Below the pieces are notes generated by a model. That model saw nothing but the letters and a program-made list of their open reading frames with translations, did not search any database and was not told where the DNA came from. From Silene noctiflora (lineage: Eukaryota > Streptophyta > Magnoliopsida > Caryophyllales > Caryophyllaceae), in contig VHZZ01000040.1 of the NCBI GenBank assembly GCA_009801015.1, forward strand, positions 187,013-251,012: a stretch of DNA of 64,000 nucleotides. Direction: 5' to 3'. The position numbers were made by a program, and so were the translations under genes. This document shows, in pieces, positions 1-12,200 of the stretch. Position 1 is the stretch's first letter, and each line of letters opens with the position of its first letter.

Positions 1-791
1 TAATATGGAGCGGGTCAAGGTATACGGTTACCAACTTTTCTTATACGATTCACAAATTCTTGTTTAAGACAAGAATATCCGTTTTATTGTTGAAATAGGC
101 CAAGTATTACCAATTATGTAGATGACCAAATAATATTATTTAGGGAATATCGTAATTTTGTCTCATTTATCTAAATAGCGTAGTACTTGACCTGAATAAA
201 TACCCCGGTCGTCGTAAGGAGAGTACTAACTATATATGAAATATGATTAGCAATTTTAATTTTCTTTTTTTGGTATTTGTTACAGTAATATTTTTATTTT
301 CTTTTTTTGATAATATAAATAATAGGGAAGAAAACCTGAATAATACGTTAAAATAAATAAGGAAGAAAATCGTAATTTTCTCATTTTTCTAAATAGTGTA
401 GTACTTGACCTGTTTTAACTTTTAAATGAATATCTCCGTCTTAAGGAACCGTACTAACTATATATGATTAGCAATTTTAATTTTCTTTTTTTGGTATTTG
501 TTAATATTTTTATTTTTTTGTGTAAATGGAGCAACCAAAGTAATAATAATCATGAGTGATTTTATTCGGGTTAGATGTTTTTATTCGTTAATGACTTTAT
601 AGGTTAAATTAGCTTATTAACGAAGTTTTTAATATTGTAACTTGCTCAAAAGTGCGAATTTGCGATTTATCTCTTAGACTCGTCAGATTATGTAATTATA
701 AGCCAATCTAACGAGTCTAAGAGATAAATTAGCTTATTTACGAAAGAAATGAATTTTGTCTGTGGATAAACATAGTCGAATTTGTACGCAG
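1..791. repeat. AT-rich upstream region with a direct duplication
   Basis: No coding region is visible. About 145 bp is present twice in direct orientation, at 151-299 and 371-516. Both copies run from a CGTAATTTT...CTCATTT segment through GTAGTACTTGACCTG to a GATTAGCAATTTTAATTTTC segment, with small indels between copies. The region would be the intron or flank 5' of the first visible P450 exon. Confidence 0.6.
665..729. repeat. Inverted repeat, 25-bp arms with one mismatch
   Basis: Arms at 665-689 and 705-729 are reverse complements except for one base and are separated by a 15-base spacer. The pair could form a cruciform or an RNA hairpin. It ends about 60 bp before the splice acceptor of the first visible P450 exon. 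It may be a remnant of a small foldback element; no target duplication was recognised. Confidence 0.7.
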
Positions 792-2584
792 GGTTGGATA
801 CCGGACATTGTCGCAAGTACAAGTAAGACGTTAACGCGGTGGGAGGAGATCGGAAGAGGAAGAGAGGAATTCGAACTCGAAATTAATCATGAACTTCATA
901 ATCTAAGTGCAGATATTATTTCTATAACTGCATTTGGTAGTAGTTATGAAGAAGGAAAAAGGATTTTTGAATTGCAAGAAAAACAAATGCATTTGGTTTC
1001 TCTTGCTCTTAGGAGTGTCTATATTCCTGGATTTAGGTAAGTAGTCGACGTTATTCAGAACGTTTTATTTTTAAGACGGATATATCCGTCTTCAAAGAAA
1101 CTAATTATTTATGCTCTGATACACCTAAGTTGGGTAAGCATTGTCTTATGCTCTAGTTCCTAGAAAACGTTCATTCCGGTTTAAAGTATTTACCTAAAAT
1201 GGGTCCACGTCATCACCGAAGTTAGGCTTATATTCTACTCGCTAAGCCGGTCGGAGACCATACCCAAAGTGTCACTTAAGTGCCACGTCTCCAATGGGGA
1301 TGGCGACTTGACTTGAAAACGTCGTCCCCCCGGCAACTCGATCTATAAGTTAGAATTTGGCTTAATTTTTTGCAAATTTGGATCCATCTCTCAGAACAAA
1401 GTCGCCACGGGGTTGGCGGTTTAGGTTGACCGGTTGGCGTTTTGACTTCAAGTCACCAACCGAGTGAGCGGTTTGACTTCCTCATCTAGCTTCGCAAAAG
1501 CTGATCATATGTGGACCCATTTTTGGTTAATATTTTGAAATCTAACCCATTTCGTTATTAATTTGATAAATAAACTCATTTTTGGAAAAAAAATCACCGT
1601 TCTCTATTAAGCGTTACTTAATGTCATATTTCCGTTTATAGGTTCCTACCAACAAAGCGAAACAAGGAGAGAAAGAAACTCGATTATGAAACTCGAGAAG
1701 CCATAAGATCATTGATGGAAAGAACCAAAATCTCAGGAGAAAACTCGAGAAATTTGCTAAATTTATTTACGACAACCACAGACGATGATGATAGGACACA
1801 AACATGCTTAACAGTCGACGAAGTGATCGAAGAATGCAAGACATTTTATTTTGCAGGAAAAGATACAACTGCTAATTTATTAACTTGGGCATTTGTTCTT
1901 CTTGCTGCACATCATGAATGGCAAGAGAAGGCAAGGGATGAAGTTTTTCGAGTTCTGGGTGTTGACGGTCTTCCTACGTCTCATAACATCAACGATTTTA
2001 AGCTCGTAAGTGTTTCATCTACTTAATTTCGTATGACCTGGGTTCAAATCGCGTAAATTATGAGGGAGACTGATAACAGAGATAAAGACCATTCCTGAAA
2101 AATTAACCAGTTTGATAAATTCTGGTTCCGCTACTGACTAGACAAAACCCGACTGGTTTGTTAACAGATAAACATGATACTGAACGAAACAATGAGGTTA
2201 TACCCTCCTGCAGTGATGCTGAAACGAAGAACAGCGAAAGACGTAAAGCTCAAAGATTTAGTAATTCCTGCAGAAACACAGTTGTATTTAGCCATGACAG
2301 CAGTACATCATGACATTCAGATATGGGGAGAAGATGCAAACAAGTTTAATCCCATGAGATTTTCGGAACCTCGAAATCATTTAGCATCATTCTTTCCGTT
2401 TTCATTAGGACCAAGAGTTTGTGTTGGACAAAACTTGGCTTTGGTTGAGTCAAGGATTGTATTAGCAATGATTCTGCAACAATGGTGTATTAAGTTGTCG
2501 CCTTCGTATGTTCATGCTCCTATGCAGCTTATGACTCTGCAACCTCAGTTTGGAGCTCATATCCTCTTTAGAAAAGTCGCGTAA
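792..2584 (+). CDS. Cytochrome P450, CYP72 clan (CYP721-like), 5' part missing
   Basis: Haem-thiolate monooxygenase, normally anchored in the endoplasmic reticulum by an N-terminal helix that is not present here. Three exons splice in frame: 792-1036, 1642-2005 and 2168-2584 (341 residues, stop TAA). The product contains the I-helix oxygen-binding motif AGKDTT, the K-helix ETMR (ExxR), PMRF in place of the usual PERF, and the haem loop [10 protein letters not shown] that matches FxxGxRxCxG. The stretch [19 protein letters not shown] near the C terminus is typical of the CYP72 clan and resembles CYP721. About 120-150 N-terminal residues are missing. The first visible exon starts at a clean acceptor (GCAG before GGTTGG), so the first exon may lie left of the window rather than being deleted. 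The reading frame is free of stops, so it may be functional; substrate is unknown. Confidence 0.88.
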
Positions 2585-3004
2585 GGACAGTGATAGCGGA
2601 TAATAGGATGCTACCAGGTGGTACCGAGTCTTTGTAACACTTTCTTACATATCCTTATGTTGGTTTTGTTATTTTAATGAAGCATACTTGATGAATAAGG
2701 TTATTATTTAGAAAAGTCGTGTAAGGATAGTGATAGCGGATAATAGGATGCTACCGAGTGGTATCGAGTCTTTGTAACACTTTCTTGCATAATACCCTTG
2801 TTTAGGGTCCGTTATTTTAATGAACCATACTTATTGAATAAGGTTGTTATTTAGAAAAGTCGTGTCGCGTAAGGACTAAGGAGAGTAAGGACGATGATAG
2901 CCGATATAGGGTGTTATTAGGTGATACCGAGTCTCAATATCACCATGCTCTTTTATAGGGTCCGCTATTTTAATGAACCGTGCTTGTTGAATAAGGTTAT
3001 CATT
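2567..3004. repeat. Three tandem ~142-bp repeats starting in the P450 last codons
   Basis: Units begin at 2567, 2707 and 2850, each starting TTTAGAAAAGTCG and continuing with GATAGCGGATA..GG.TGCTA and a segment ending ATAAGGTTATTATTT. The first unit contains the final P450 codons and stop. The other two lie in the 3' flank, so the end of the coding sequence has been triplicated. Diverged copies of the core (GATAGGGCGTTATCGGGTG) appear again near 4038 and 4130. Confidence 0.8.
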
Positions 3005-4243
3005 TAATTACATTAATGTTTATTATTAATTTCACTTTTTTATTCATGTTAATTTAAAGTGGGGATGCTGCAATAAATCAAGGTCATTGGAAAAACTTGA
3101 CGGTAAAAATGCAAAATGTACGAAGTATTCATTACTAATGATGAAATCATGTGATATATGTATGTTATATGTGAGAAAAAATTTGACATTCCGAATAAAA
3201 AATATACATAATCATCTTAATATTGTGTAGAACAATTCCAATTAAAATGTGACGCATACATAGAAAAATTATTCCTTAAGAAATTATCCGTAAATAAAAT
3301 CAAAATCAAAGGAAATAATTTGAAAATGAATAAAAATAAATTAAATAATCAATAAAAATGAATAGAAATTATTAGGATATGAAAATGCCAAGTGAAATTA
3401 AATTGAATGCTAATGTCATGGTGGAATTAAATTAAATGTTTTAGTCTAACCTTTTAATTATATAGTATAGATATTAGGTAGATGCGTTCAATAACTTTAG
3501 TTTGTTTCACAATTGAGGTGATTTATATAATAATAATAATAATTCGTATATATAAATAGTTTTTAGTCTACGAATAAAGTAAGCTTGTATTCATATTATG
3601 TTATTTTCCAATATTTTGATCTTTCGGGTAAAAACAATGATTTGATTCTTTAGTGTTATTGTGATCTATAAACGTAAACTATCGACTAAAAAATTTATCC
3701 CATTTTCTATTAAATATAACTTTTCCGAGTTAAAATATTGTAAGAAAAACATTAAAACACACAAAAATGGTATCTAACTTGGTCCACTTTTTATGTTTAG
3801 TCATTTCTAAATAGATTCAACAGTTTTTGCCAATAATTGCACTTTTACTAATTCATCACACATTCACTTATTAATCAAATCAACTATATCAACTATCAAG
3901 TGTTTACTAGTAATTGGCTCTTTTTGAACAAGGGTATTTTTGGAAATAAGTATTCACTAATTTAGCATACTTAATCAAGTTAGATAAGCCTATAAGCAAC
4001 CTATTATTGTGCAATTTCAATCATTTTTATCAAAGATAATGATAGGGCGTTATCGGGTGGCGCCGAGATTGAGTGTCACCCTCTCACATACATCCATTTT
4101 TGTAGGGGTCTCCACTTATTACAAGTGAGTGGGTGGCGCTGAGATTGAATGTCATCCGGTGACGTCAACTCATTTTCTTAGCTTTTATCAATATAGGCCC
4201 CGTTAGGGTGAAAATTTTACATGACAATAGTAAGGTGAATTGT
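3005..4243. other. AT-rich intergenic stretch
   Basis: No gene is visible. The only structure noted is the pair of diverged copies of the P450 3' repeat core at about 4035-4085 and 4125-4170. Confidence 0.5.
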
Positions 4244-4500
4244 CCACAATAGTGGAGTTTAGTGGTTAAAACTTGGGTGAAACTACCAATGGTCTTTGGT
4301 TCAAGCCTCACTAAGAGCAATATAATCCCGTGGGGGTAAAATGGTGTGGGACTATTCCTTCTAAATTTCTAATTTGTCACTCCTTAAAAAGGGTGGTTGA
4401 CCTGGTATACGTGGTTTGCAAACTATCACGTATCCTCAGAGGGTGAGGTTTACCCAGTGCACACCAAAGGTAGCGACTGCGGGTTTCCTTGTCATCCGTA
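4244..4500 (+). mobile_element. tRNA-derived SINE-like element
   Basis: A TAGTGGTTAAAAC segment near 4260 resembles an RNA polymerase III A box, and GGTTCAAGCCTC near 4297 matches the B-box consensus GGTTCRANNCC. The 3' part ends with GGTAGCGACTGCGGG and TTTCCTTGTCAT, a style of 3' end seen in plant Au-type SINEs. No clear target-site duplication was recognised, and the family name is inference. Confidence 0.5.
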
Positions 4501-5226
4501 TAAAAAGTAGGCATGTTACCGTTACAAGCAAGAGTTATTGTTTCTTATTCTCTCCATCCTAGTCCCTTGTTTACATATTCATTAGATTACCTTTTTATAG
4601 TATGCATGTTTCTACACCAATTCTTCTTTAACAACGTCTTAACTTAAAAAAAACCCTCACAACTGATTAAAATAGAAATAAAATTGAAAGTTATTTGCGA
4701 AATATCTAATGAAGACGGTTTTAAGCGAGATCTATCCAGTGTTTAATAATCATTGGCTCATTTTCAACAAGGCTACTATTTAGGCTACTTAATCAAGTCA
4801 CACAAACCTAGATATGCAAGCACACCTATACACTCCAATTGTCCAAAATTTAACAAACTCTTTAATTTTCTCTCTATAACCCAAAAATCACAACTTTTTT
4901 CCCAGAAAAATACAAATTATTACCATTTTCTTGGTTTTTCTCACTTTTTTTAACTAGTTCAAAATTCCCAAAATACCCTTTTTCTTATGTTTTCAGCATA
5001 ACTAATGCTAATGGAGTAATGTGTTCTCCATTTGTAGCAGAATATCTTCCCACTATATTCCTATGTAAGTCCAACATTTCTAAATTTCTAATTTTTTTTT
5101 ACTGTTTTTGCTAGTTCAATATAGTTTAGAGTTGCTCATTGACAATGTAGTTATATTGATAGATAGATCTGGGTTTTACTGCAAATCTTAATTATGTAAA
5201 TGTGGAACCTTTTACTGGTTTGACTT

Positions 5227-5566
5227 CAGTGGCGGAATCAGGATTTGAACTTACAGCGGGAATTGAACCCGACCCTCTTGTTCTCCTACTGTTTGATCTT
5301 GTAATTGCTCTAGCATTGTTAATAATTGAGGGCATTTTAGTAAGCTTGTGAATATTTGGAAATTGTGTTCCATGCATTAGGATCCAAATCACTTGGTTGT
5401 TGTTGTTGTTGTTGTTGTTGTCGGCGGAGCCAGGATTTGAACTTAGAGGGGGCAAAAAATCTCAAAACTCGGAAAAAGTTTGGAAATTTTAACCAAGGAC
5501 ATTGAAAGTTTCACCCTCTCAGTGGGGGTGAGCGCCCCTGCTAGCCCTCCCCTAGCTTTACCACTG
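5227..5566. mobile_element. Degenerate hAT-like element containing a (GTT)n tract
   Basis: Left end CAGTGGCGGAATCAGG and right end GCTTTACCACTG form short inverted ends of the CAGTGGCGGA type also seen in the well-preserved element at 20393. A second internal GGCGGAGCCAGGATTTGAAC copy near 5422 suggests a nested or partly duplicated element. A (GTT)n microsatellite runs from about 5394 to 5421. No target duplication is recognisable. Confidence 0.4.
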
Positions 5567-5850
5567 ATTTATGGTTTTTGCCCTGTTTCGACAGTCGGAA
5601 AGCTGGTGTTTTTTACAGCATTGTAGGGGGCTGTTTAACTGTTTATGATGGTTGATGAACGTGTGGAGCACTTGTAGTTGGTGTTCTTAGTTTGATAAAT
5701 GCTTCTCTGACCTGTCACTGCCTGTTGTTAGGTACTTGAAACTTACTATTCTTGGCCTGACTTATTATACTTGAATAAATATCAATGTCTTTAAAGGGTA
5801 GGCATCAATTACATGTCTTTCTTGTGTTTTTGTTTTTCGGTATGGCGTAA

Positions 5851-6456
5851 GGATGAATGATTATTATTGACTCGATTGGTAGATCGCAAATTTATTACTC
5901 GTATCCCTTTTGGCTTTGGTGGTCAATCGTTGTCAACTTTGAGAATTAATGTAGAGAAACAAGGTGAGATTTGTCAAAATAGTGAGTTGTGTGTTGTACC
6001 AATTGTATAATTTGGGAAAATATCGGTCAAAGTTGGTATCTTTTGATCATCAGAGTCAAATGCGGACGACATAAATAAGATGGAGGGGGTAGTATTTGTA
6101 GACATGTAGTTAGGTTTGTTACCTTCACCTTGTTCTTTCCTCTTTGATAGACAATTTTTTTTTTTTGTTGTTTCTGTTATCCGTTTAAGCATAAGGATGG
6201 ATGATTACTATTTACTCGATTGGTCAATCGTTGTTAACTTTGAGAATTAATGTAGCAATACTAGATTACTAGGCGAGGTTGTCAAAGTTGCGAGTAGTGC
6301 AAATAGTATACTTTGAGAAAATATCGGTCAAAGTTGGTATCTTTTGATCGTCAAAGTCAATGCAGGCAACATAAATAAAATAGAGGGGGTAGACGGTAGT
6401 GTTTGTAGTTAGGGTATGTTATCTTCACCTTTTTCTTTTCGTCTTTGATAGATGGA
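5851..6456. repeat. Tandem duplication, ~0.3-kb unit
   Basis: Copies begin at 5851 and 6195. Each runs GGATG.ATGATTA..., then TCAATCGTTGT.AACTTTG, AAATATCGGTCAAAGTTGG, a GGAGGGGGTAG-like tract and CTTTGATAGA. The second copy is shorter. It lies in the putative 5'UTR intron of the DeSI gene. Confidence 0.75.
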
Positions 6457-6947
6457 ATCTTTGTTCTGGGTGAATTTACGCTCAGAGTAAAGTTTACATA
6501 TAACTTTAAAATCCCACCCTGTACCACTGTAGTACTGTCTTCGCGAAAGATGGAAACGTTTCAGAAAAGCATATGGTGTAGTAATGCTAAAAGAAGGCCA
6601 CATATAGTATTCGGTCGAATGGTCAATGACATATTAACAAGTTCATAGGGGTCTCGGGTTTATGCAGACATAGCATATGGTCTGTATGACTGTATCAGTC
6701 GATGTTTCCAATGGAAGCATGGGTTTTTTCAGACATAACATATGTTCGGTACTTCTGTTTGGTAACATATGTTCAGTACCACTCAGTGTTTTTATTAGTC
6801 ATTACATCGACCTTTTTCATCGACCTTGTATACTTTGGCCTTGTTCATCAACCACATTTCAGTGTTTTCTATAATTCGTTCTTCATTGTTTGCGTGTGCA
6901 GATCATAAATTTCAGTGGGGACATTAGGATACTGCTACATCACGAAA

Positions 6948-8358
6948 ATGAAACTGGAAATAAAGAAAGCGTGGAAGGGTATTGTGCCTCTGCGTTTAAG
7001 GGGCAAAACTGCAACAAGGTTTTGTTTGTTTCCCAAAGCAAAGGCCTCTAGCTCTGATTCAGGAAATACTCCCGTTTACCTCAATGTTTATGACCTAACT
7101 CCCATGAATGGTTATCTCTATTGGGCTGGCCTTGGTATCTTTCACTCTGGCGTCGAAGGTAAGATTCCATACTCGAGTTGCATCCATGCTATATGTTGTC
7201 AAACGCTCTCATGCGTTTCAGTATTCAGAATCCTTTGTCTGACGTTGGTGTTAAGCCTTCATTTGATTTGTCATTGCTCTCATTTGATAACAGCGAGCCT
7301 TGTGTGAGATGCTCGTTTTACAACCAAACGAGGAACAATACTATTAAAATGATTACAGTATTAAATGGTTTGGTTTTATGCATACCACCGTCTCACATGA
7401 ATTTCTATATCTGATGAGTAACTTTCTTGGGTGCCACCTTTTCCAAATATTAGGGAGAGTTTAGCATCCTTTGTGAACCCAAGGGCATTTGTCGAAATTT
7501 CTGTTTTTGGGTTTTTATATATTGCAACACTTTTCACTATTTCCTGGTTAAGCTTCAGTACCGTCTTCATTGTGTGATTATCAATAAAGTAGAATCCCTG
7601 ACAACAGAATCGATTCTTTCTAATTTGACAGTTCATGGAGTAGAATACGCATTTGGAGCTCATGACTATCCAAGCAGTGGCGTTTTTGAGGTTGAACCTC
7701 GGCAATGTCCAGGTTTTAAGTTCAAAAGATCAATATTTATTGGAACAACATGCTTAGATGCAAAACAAGTCAGAGAGTTCATGGAGCAGCATGCAGCAAG
7801 CTACAACGGCGACTCATACCATTTGATTGTCAAAAACTGTAACCATTTCTGTAAGGATGTGTGTTACATGCTAACTGGAAAGAAAATCCCCAAATGGGTT
7901 AATCGGCTTGCTAAGATAGGTGCGATTTTTTGGGGGGTTTTGATAAATTGTTTTCACTTGGTTACACAAATACGCATGGAGTCGTGTTTTTTTTTTTTTG
8001 AGTTAGTGGGTAAATGGGTATATGAGTAGGGTTATGCTAACTTGAGACCGTCTTTCAAGGGACTAAATTGTCGATCTATTTTCTTATTAAGAAACTTTTT
8101 TTCTTGTACACAGGATCCGCATGCAACTGCGTACTCCCTGATACACTGAGGATAAACACGCCTCAAGAAGATACAAGTTTGGCAACGTATGATAACGACA
8201 AGCAAAAACTGAGAAATGCATTCAGCTGTCTGTCCTCGATTTCAATGCGACAGAAGCAACTGTCAGCGTCTTCATTATTTCTACGTTCTCCCTTGAAAAG
8301 CTGCTTATCGTCTTGTGAACTGAGGAATTCTAAAAAGCGGCCGATAACAGAAAGGTGA
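6948..8358 (+). CDS. PPPDE/DeSI-type desumoylating or deubiquitinating isopeptidase
   Basis: Thiol isopeptidase of the PPPDE superfamily, whose members remove SUMO or ubiquitin from proteins. Three coding exons, 6948-7158, 7632-7919 and 8114-8358, give 247 residues ending at TGA. The start is the ATG at 6948, giving MKLEIKKAWK, which matches the N terminus of plant family members. The PPPDE domain spans roughly residues 41-155. The probable catalytic pair is His66 in GLGIFHSG and Cys140 in KNCNHF. GVFEVEP and GKKIPKWVNRL are conserved family segments. The C-terminal tail is Ser-rich (CLSSISMRQKQL), as in the plant At5g47310-like group. No signal peptide or membrane segment is seen. The gene is convergent with the BZR1-like gene, about 0.9 kb apart. 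Substrate choice (SUMO or ubiquitin) is not visible. Confidence 0.94.
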
Positions 8359-9272
8359 TAACTGATAAATTGATAATCTCTTATTAGGCAATCTCTTAGA
8401 TTTGTTTCAGAAAGCTTAGTTTGAATCTGCCATGTTAATCGCGAGCTCTGTAAGATAACAAAATCGAAGGAGCTTGTAATGTAAGTTGCTGTAATTATGT
8501 CATTTCTATGGCTTCCCCTAGATTACGGCAGTGATCATGTTCAGCTGTCTGAGTTGTATACGACTTATTGTAGTCCGTCATTGTAACACCTATTTATATT
8601 AAGACCGTCATTTTGACTTCTTGTAAACCCGGTGTACAATTTCTTCTTCTGGTGTAAACCGTCATTCTGAGTTGTTTTAGTTATGTTTTAGATCGGGATG
8701 AACTGAATGAACGAGTTAAGCATAAAGAGATAGAAGACGGTTTTCATGCTACGATGCCACGATGGAACAAACAAGGGTAATATATTAATATGATCAATCG
8801 ATTTTACAAGAATACAGTAATACAGAAAAGAATACAAAAAAATACAATGAAAAATCAGACAAGAGAATAACAGTTTCGGAATAAATATTTTATGCCTACA
8901 GACATAATATAGAAATAAAATATTTACCCTTATATGCCTATAAATACATTAAACAGAGGATATAGAAATAAAAAACACATGTATCAGCATTTGTCCCATT
9001 CGACTTTCGACAATGATTTGTATCGAGTACAGCAGTCTTCTGGGATGAAACTCAATTCAGCTGCAACAATATCAGTCATTGCCAGTTTGCACACATGGTT
9101 CGGATTTCTGTCAGCAGATCCTCAAATCGAATTGTCTCTGCACTGGAGCGGAATTCTTTAGAACTACGTCGATTGAGTGCTTTATATCCAAACCCAATAT
9201 ATCATTTGACAAACTCGAACCCATTCCGTGAATATGATTGAACAACGAACAACGAACAACGCAACACTAATC
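8359..9272. other. Intergenic region between convergent genes
   Basis: Holds the 3'UTRs of the DeSI gene (+) and the BZR1-like gene (-). No additional gene or clear repeat was recognised. Confidence 0.5.
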
Positions 9273-12200
9273 TTATGTCCTAGGGGGACCACTTCCAAGA
9301 GTAAGTTCAAGATCATCCATAGCCTCATCATGAATCCTCTCGCCTTCCCAAGGTGTGACCTGCACTGTTTCGGGTTCTGCAGCTATTGCTCTTCCCTCAG
9401 TCCCATCATTAAGTGACATCTGCTGGACCATTGGTCGGATCAAATTAAATGTAGGGGAATTCGGAACAGGTGGTCTAGCAAATCTCTGGAAACTAATCCA
9501 CTGACCAGAATCGATAGTTGAGCAATCAGATTCATCGCATTCTGGTATGGTAGGCGGGGTAAACTCGGTAAAGTTCCTACGCCTTGTAGGACTTGACGGG
9601 GCAGAAGCAGCAAGCAGTTGATAATTAAATGATGACATAGACTCCTTAGCGATAGTGTCGAAATTGAATTGCTGCTTCGGAGTGTTTTTCGATGTTGGTG
9701 ATGACAATTGAGGGGTTACAGGGGCACTGTTTGAAATCCGAAGAGATGGCAGATTTGAAGGAATTGAATTGCAAAGAAATGAAAAGGGGTTGGATCGAGG
9801 ATCATTGTTGTTGTGGGTTGGGCTTTGTGGTGCAGAGGAACATGGGCTTGTTTGGTAGGACGGGATCGGACTATGAAATGCGGAAGAATAAGGGCTCTGT
9901 ACTTGAGAAGAACGTGCATTGAAGCTGTTGAAACTAGCCATTAACTCTGGCGGAGGCGGTTTCATTCCCTACATATAACATGTCATTCAGTCAGCAATTA
10001 GCCACGAAAAAGAGACACCTCAGAGGTAGCAATTTTCAGCAAGTTACTCATCTGATAAACTAAACTTAAAATGTACTTGAAGGAAACTCAATTCAGCACA
10101 TATACTTGTGGAAACAAAAACACTCGGCAATTGCAAAACTGACACCAATCCGAAAGTGTATCTTAACATTTTTCTAACGCTGCATAACATACACGTTCAT
10201 GGAGCATATCTAACTACTAATTTTTCTCATCAATGAAACACCTACAAGAAACTCAATTTGGAGTGAGCAAATCATTAGCATGTACTCCTTAGCAAAAACA
10301 TCAAGAATTACAAAACTAGCAGTAACAAATCAAGCCCTTTGTTTCGATACAAGTTAGAGCATATTGCCAAATCCACTATGACACATCCAGTTTCTGACAC
10401 GGTTTAATTAAGTATAATATATTTTTGAAGTAAGCTCTACATAAAATACACTCGAACTCATTCGCGATTCACTAGGTGCTTAAGCGAATCCGGTAACCGA
10501 AGTTACAAAAGAAGTGGAGAAAAAGGGGGAAACATGTTTACTTCGAAAGCTTTCTCTTTCGTAAGTTACTTGGGTTTAATTTGTGTTGTAACAATTAAGA
10601 AAACCTTCATTACCCTCCAATGTAATCGAACAATGAAAATCGTCCATTCCATTTCCTTCTAAATGGACTAAATCTCTCGATCTAAAAATGCCAAAAGTCA
10701 AATTGTATAATGTCTCCAAAATTAGAGTCCAATCATCACATCATGTTAGTTCTCCATAAAGAAGACTTGTTTACTAACTACTTCATGTCGGCAGCAATAA
10801 GCCAATAACACATGATGCAATGCCATTTTTATGTATATAAATTAATCATTTGCTGACAATCGCAAAACCACAATGCCACACAACTTGTTAAAATATTTAC
10901 CCACCATCTCATTTGACATTACAATTTAAAACCAAATTCATTTATACAATCACTTATTGGTGAAGCAGAGGTGGTTAGTAGGGGATCTCACAGTGGTAAA
11001 TCCAGGTTTTAGTCGCGACCGCAATACAGTATCATGGACTAATCTCATCTCGCTGAATACAGATAATACTGCCTCGAAATGAGGTAAAAATGTGGTCAAG
11101 GTAAACTTCAAAACCTTGATAACTCGGTTGTGAATTAGTGTCGCGACAGATATTTGATTTTTCACCCCATGACTTACCTTATTGTATTACTAATTCACCC
11201 TCCTAACATTTACAATCTAGTTCCACTTCCCTTTAACTTCGAATTCTAACTCTGCCACCTCAATCCGCATGATCTACGTTCTAGCTCCACTTCCCTTTAA
11301 CTTCGAATTCTACCTCCGCCACCTCAATCCAAATAATCTACGTTCCACCTCCATTTAGCTTTGAATTCTACCTCCACCGCCTCAATCCATATATATACTA
11401 CGTTCAAATTCAACCTCCCTACAACTTCAATTCCTAACTCCACCACCTCAATCCGACTAATCATGTTCCACCTCCCTTTAACTTTGAATTCTACCTCTGC
11501 CAGACTGCCACCTCAATCCATACGTTCAAATTCAACCTCCCTAACTTCAAATTCTACCTCCGCCACCTCAATCCAAAGAATCTACCTTTTGTCCTCGGAA
11601 TTCTACCTCTGCCACCTCAATCCAAATAGTCTACTTTCCACCTCCCGTTTAACTTGGAATACTACCTCCGCCACCTCAATCCAAAGAATCTACCTTTTGT
11701 CCTCGGAATTCTACCTCTGCCACCTCAATCCAAATAGTCTACTTTCCACCTCCCGTTTAACTTGGAATACTACCTCCGCCATCTCAATCCGTCTATGTTC
11801 CTTTCCACCTCCCGTTTAACTTGGAATACTACCTCCGCCATCTCAATCCGTCTATGTTCCGCCTCCCTAACTTCAAATTCTACCTCCGCCACCTCAATCC
11901 AAACAGTCTACCTTCCACCTCCCCTTAACTTCAAATTCCAACTCCGCCACCTCAATCCGAATAATCTACGCTCTACCTCCCCTTAACTTCAACATCCACA
12001 CAGCAATCCACAATTCCAGTTCACTCTAATCCTAAAAACAATTCATTAATTCTACTCAAACAACACAAATCAAACTTAAAACAAACTAATAAATCAAGCA
12101 GATCTACACAAATCAACAATAAAAAAATCACCTAAAACATAATTAAATCAGAAAATTAATTAAATCATCAAATTAATTAGGTTTAAAAAAAGACGATAGA

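Larger units (their letters stand above)
4501..6947 (+). other. Leader region of the DeSI gene with a probable 5'UTR intron
   Basis: A good donor (CTATGTAAGT, GT at 5065) and an acceptor (GTGTGCAG, ending 6901) would remove a 1.8-kb intron and leave a short leader, 6902-6947, before the DeSI start codon. No long reading frame of known type lies here. Transcript data would be needed to confirm the leader exon. The stretch carries a hAT-like remnant, a GTT microsatellite and a tandem duplication, listed separately. Confidence 0.4.

Noticed and set aside
2035-2060. GGTTCAAATCGC, a B-box-like sequence in the P450 intron
   Set aside because: No A box, tRNA fold or SINE body could be recognised around it.
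6915-6947. In-frame upstream extension of the DeSI protein beginning at GTG
   Set aside because: GTG is not a usual plant nuclear start, and the ATG at 6948 matches the family N terminus.
11361-11986. Two open frames of 74-152 residues rich in Ser/Thr
   Set aside because: They are translations of the minisatellite in the BZR1-like intron, on the opposite strand to the gene, and have no family similarity.
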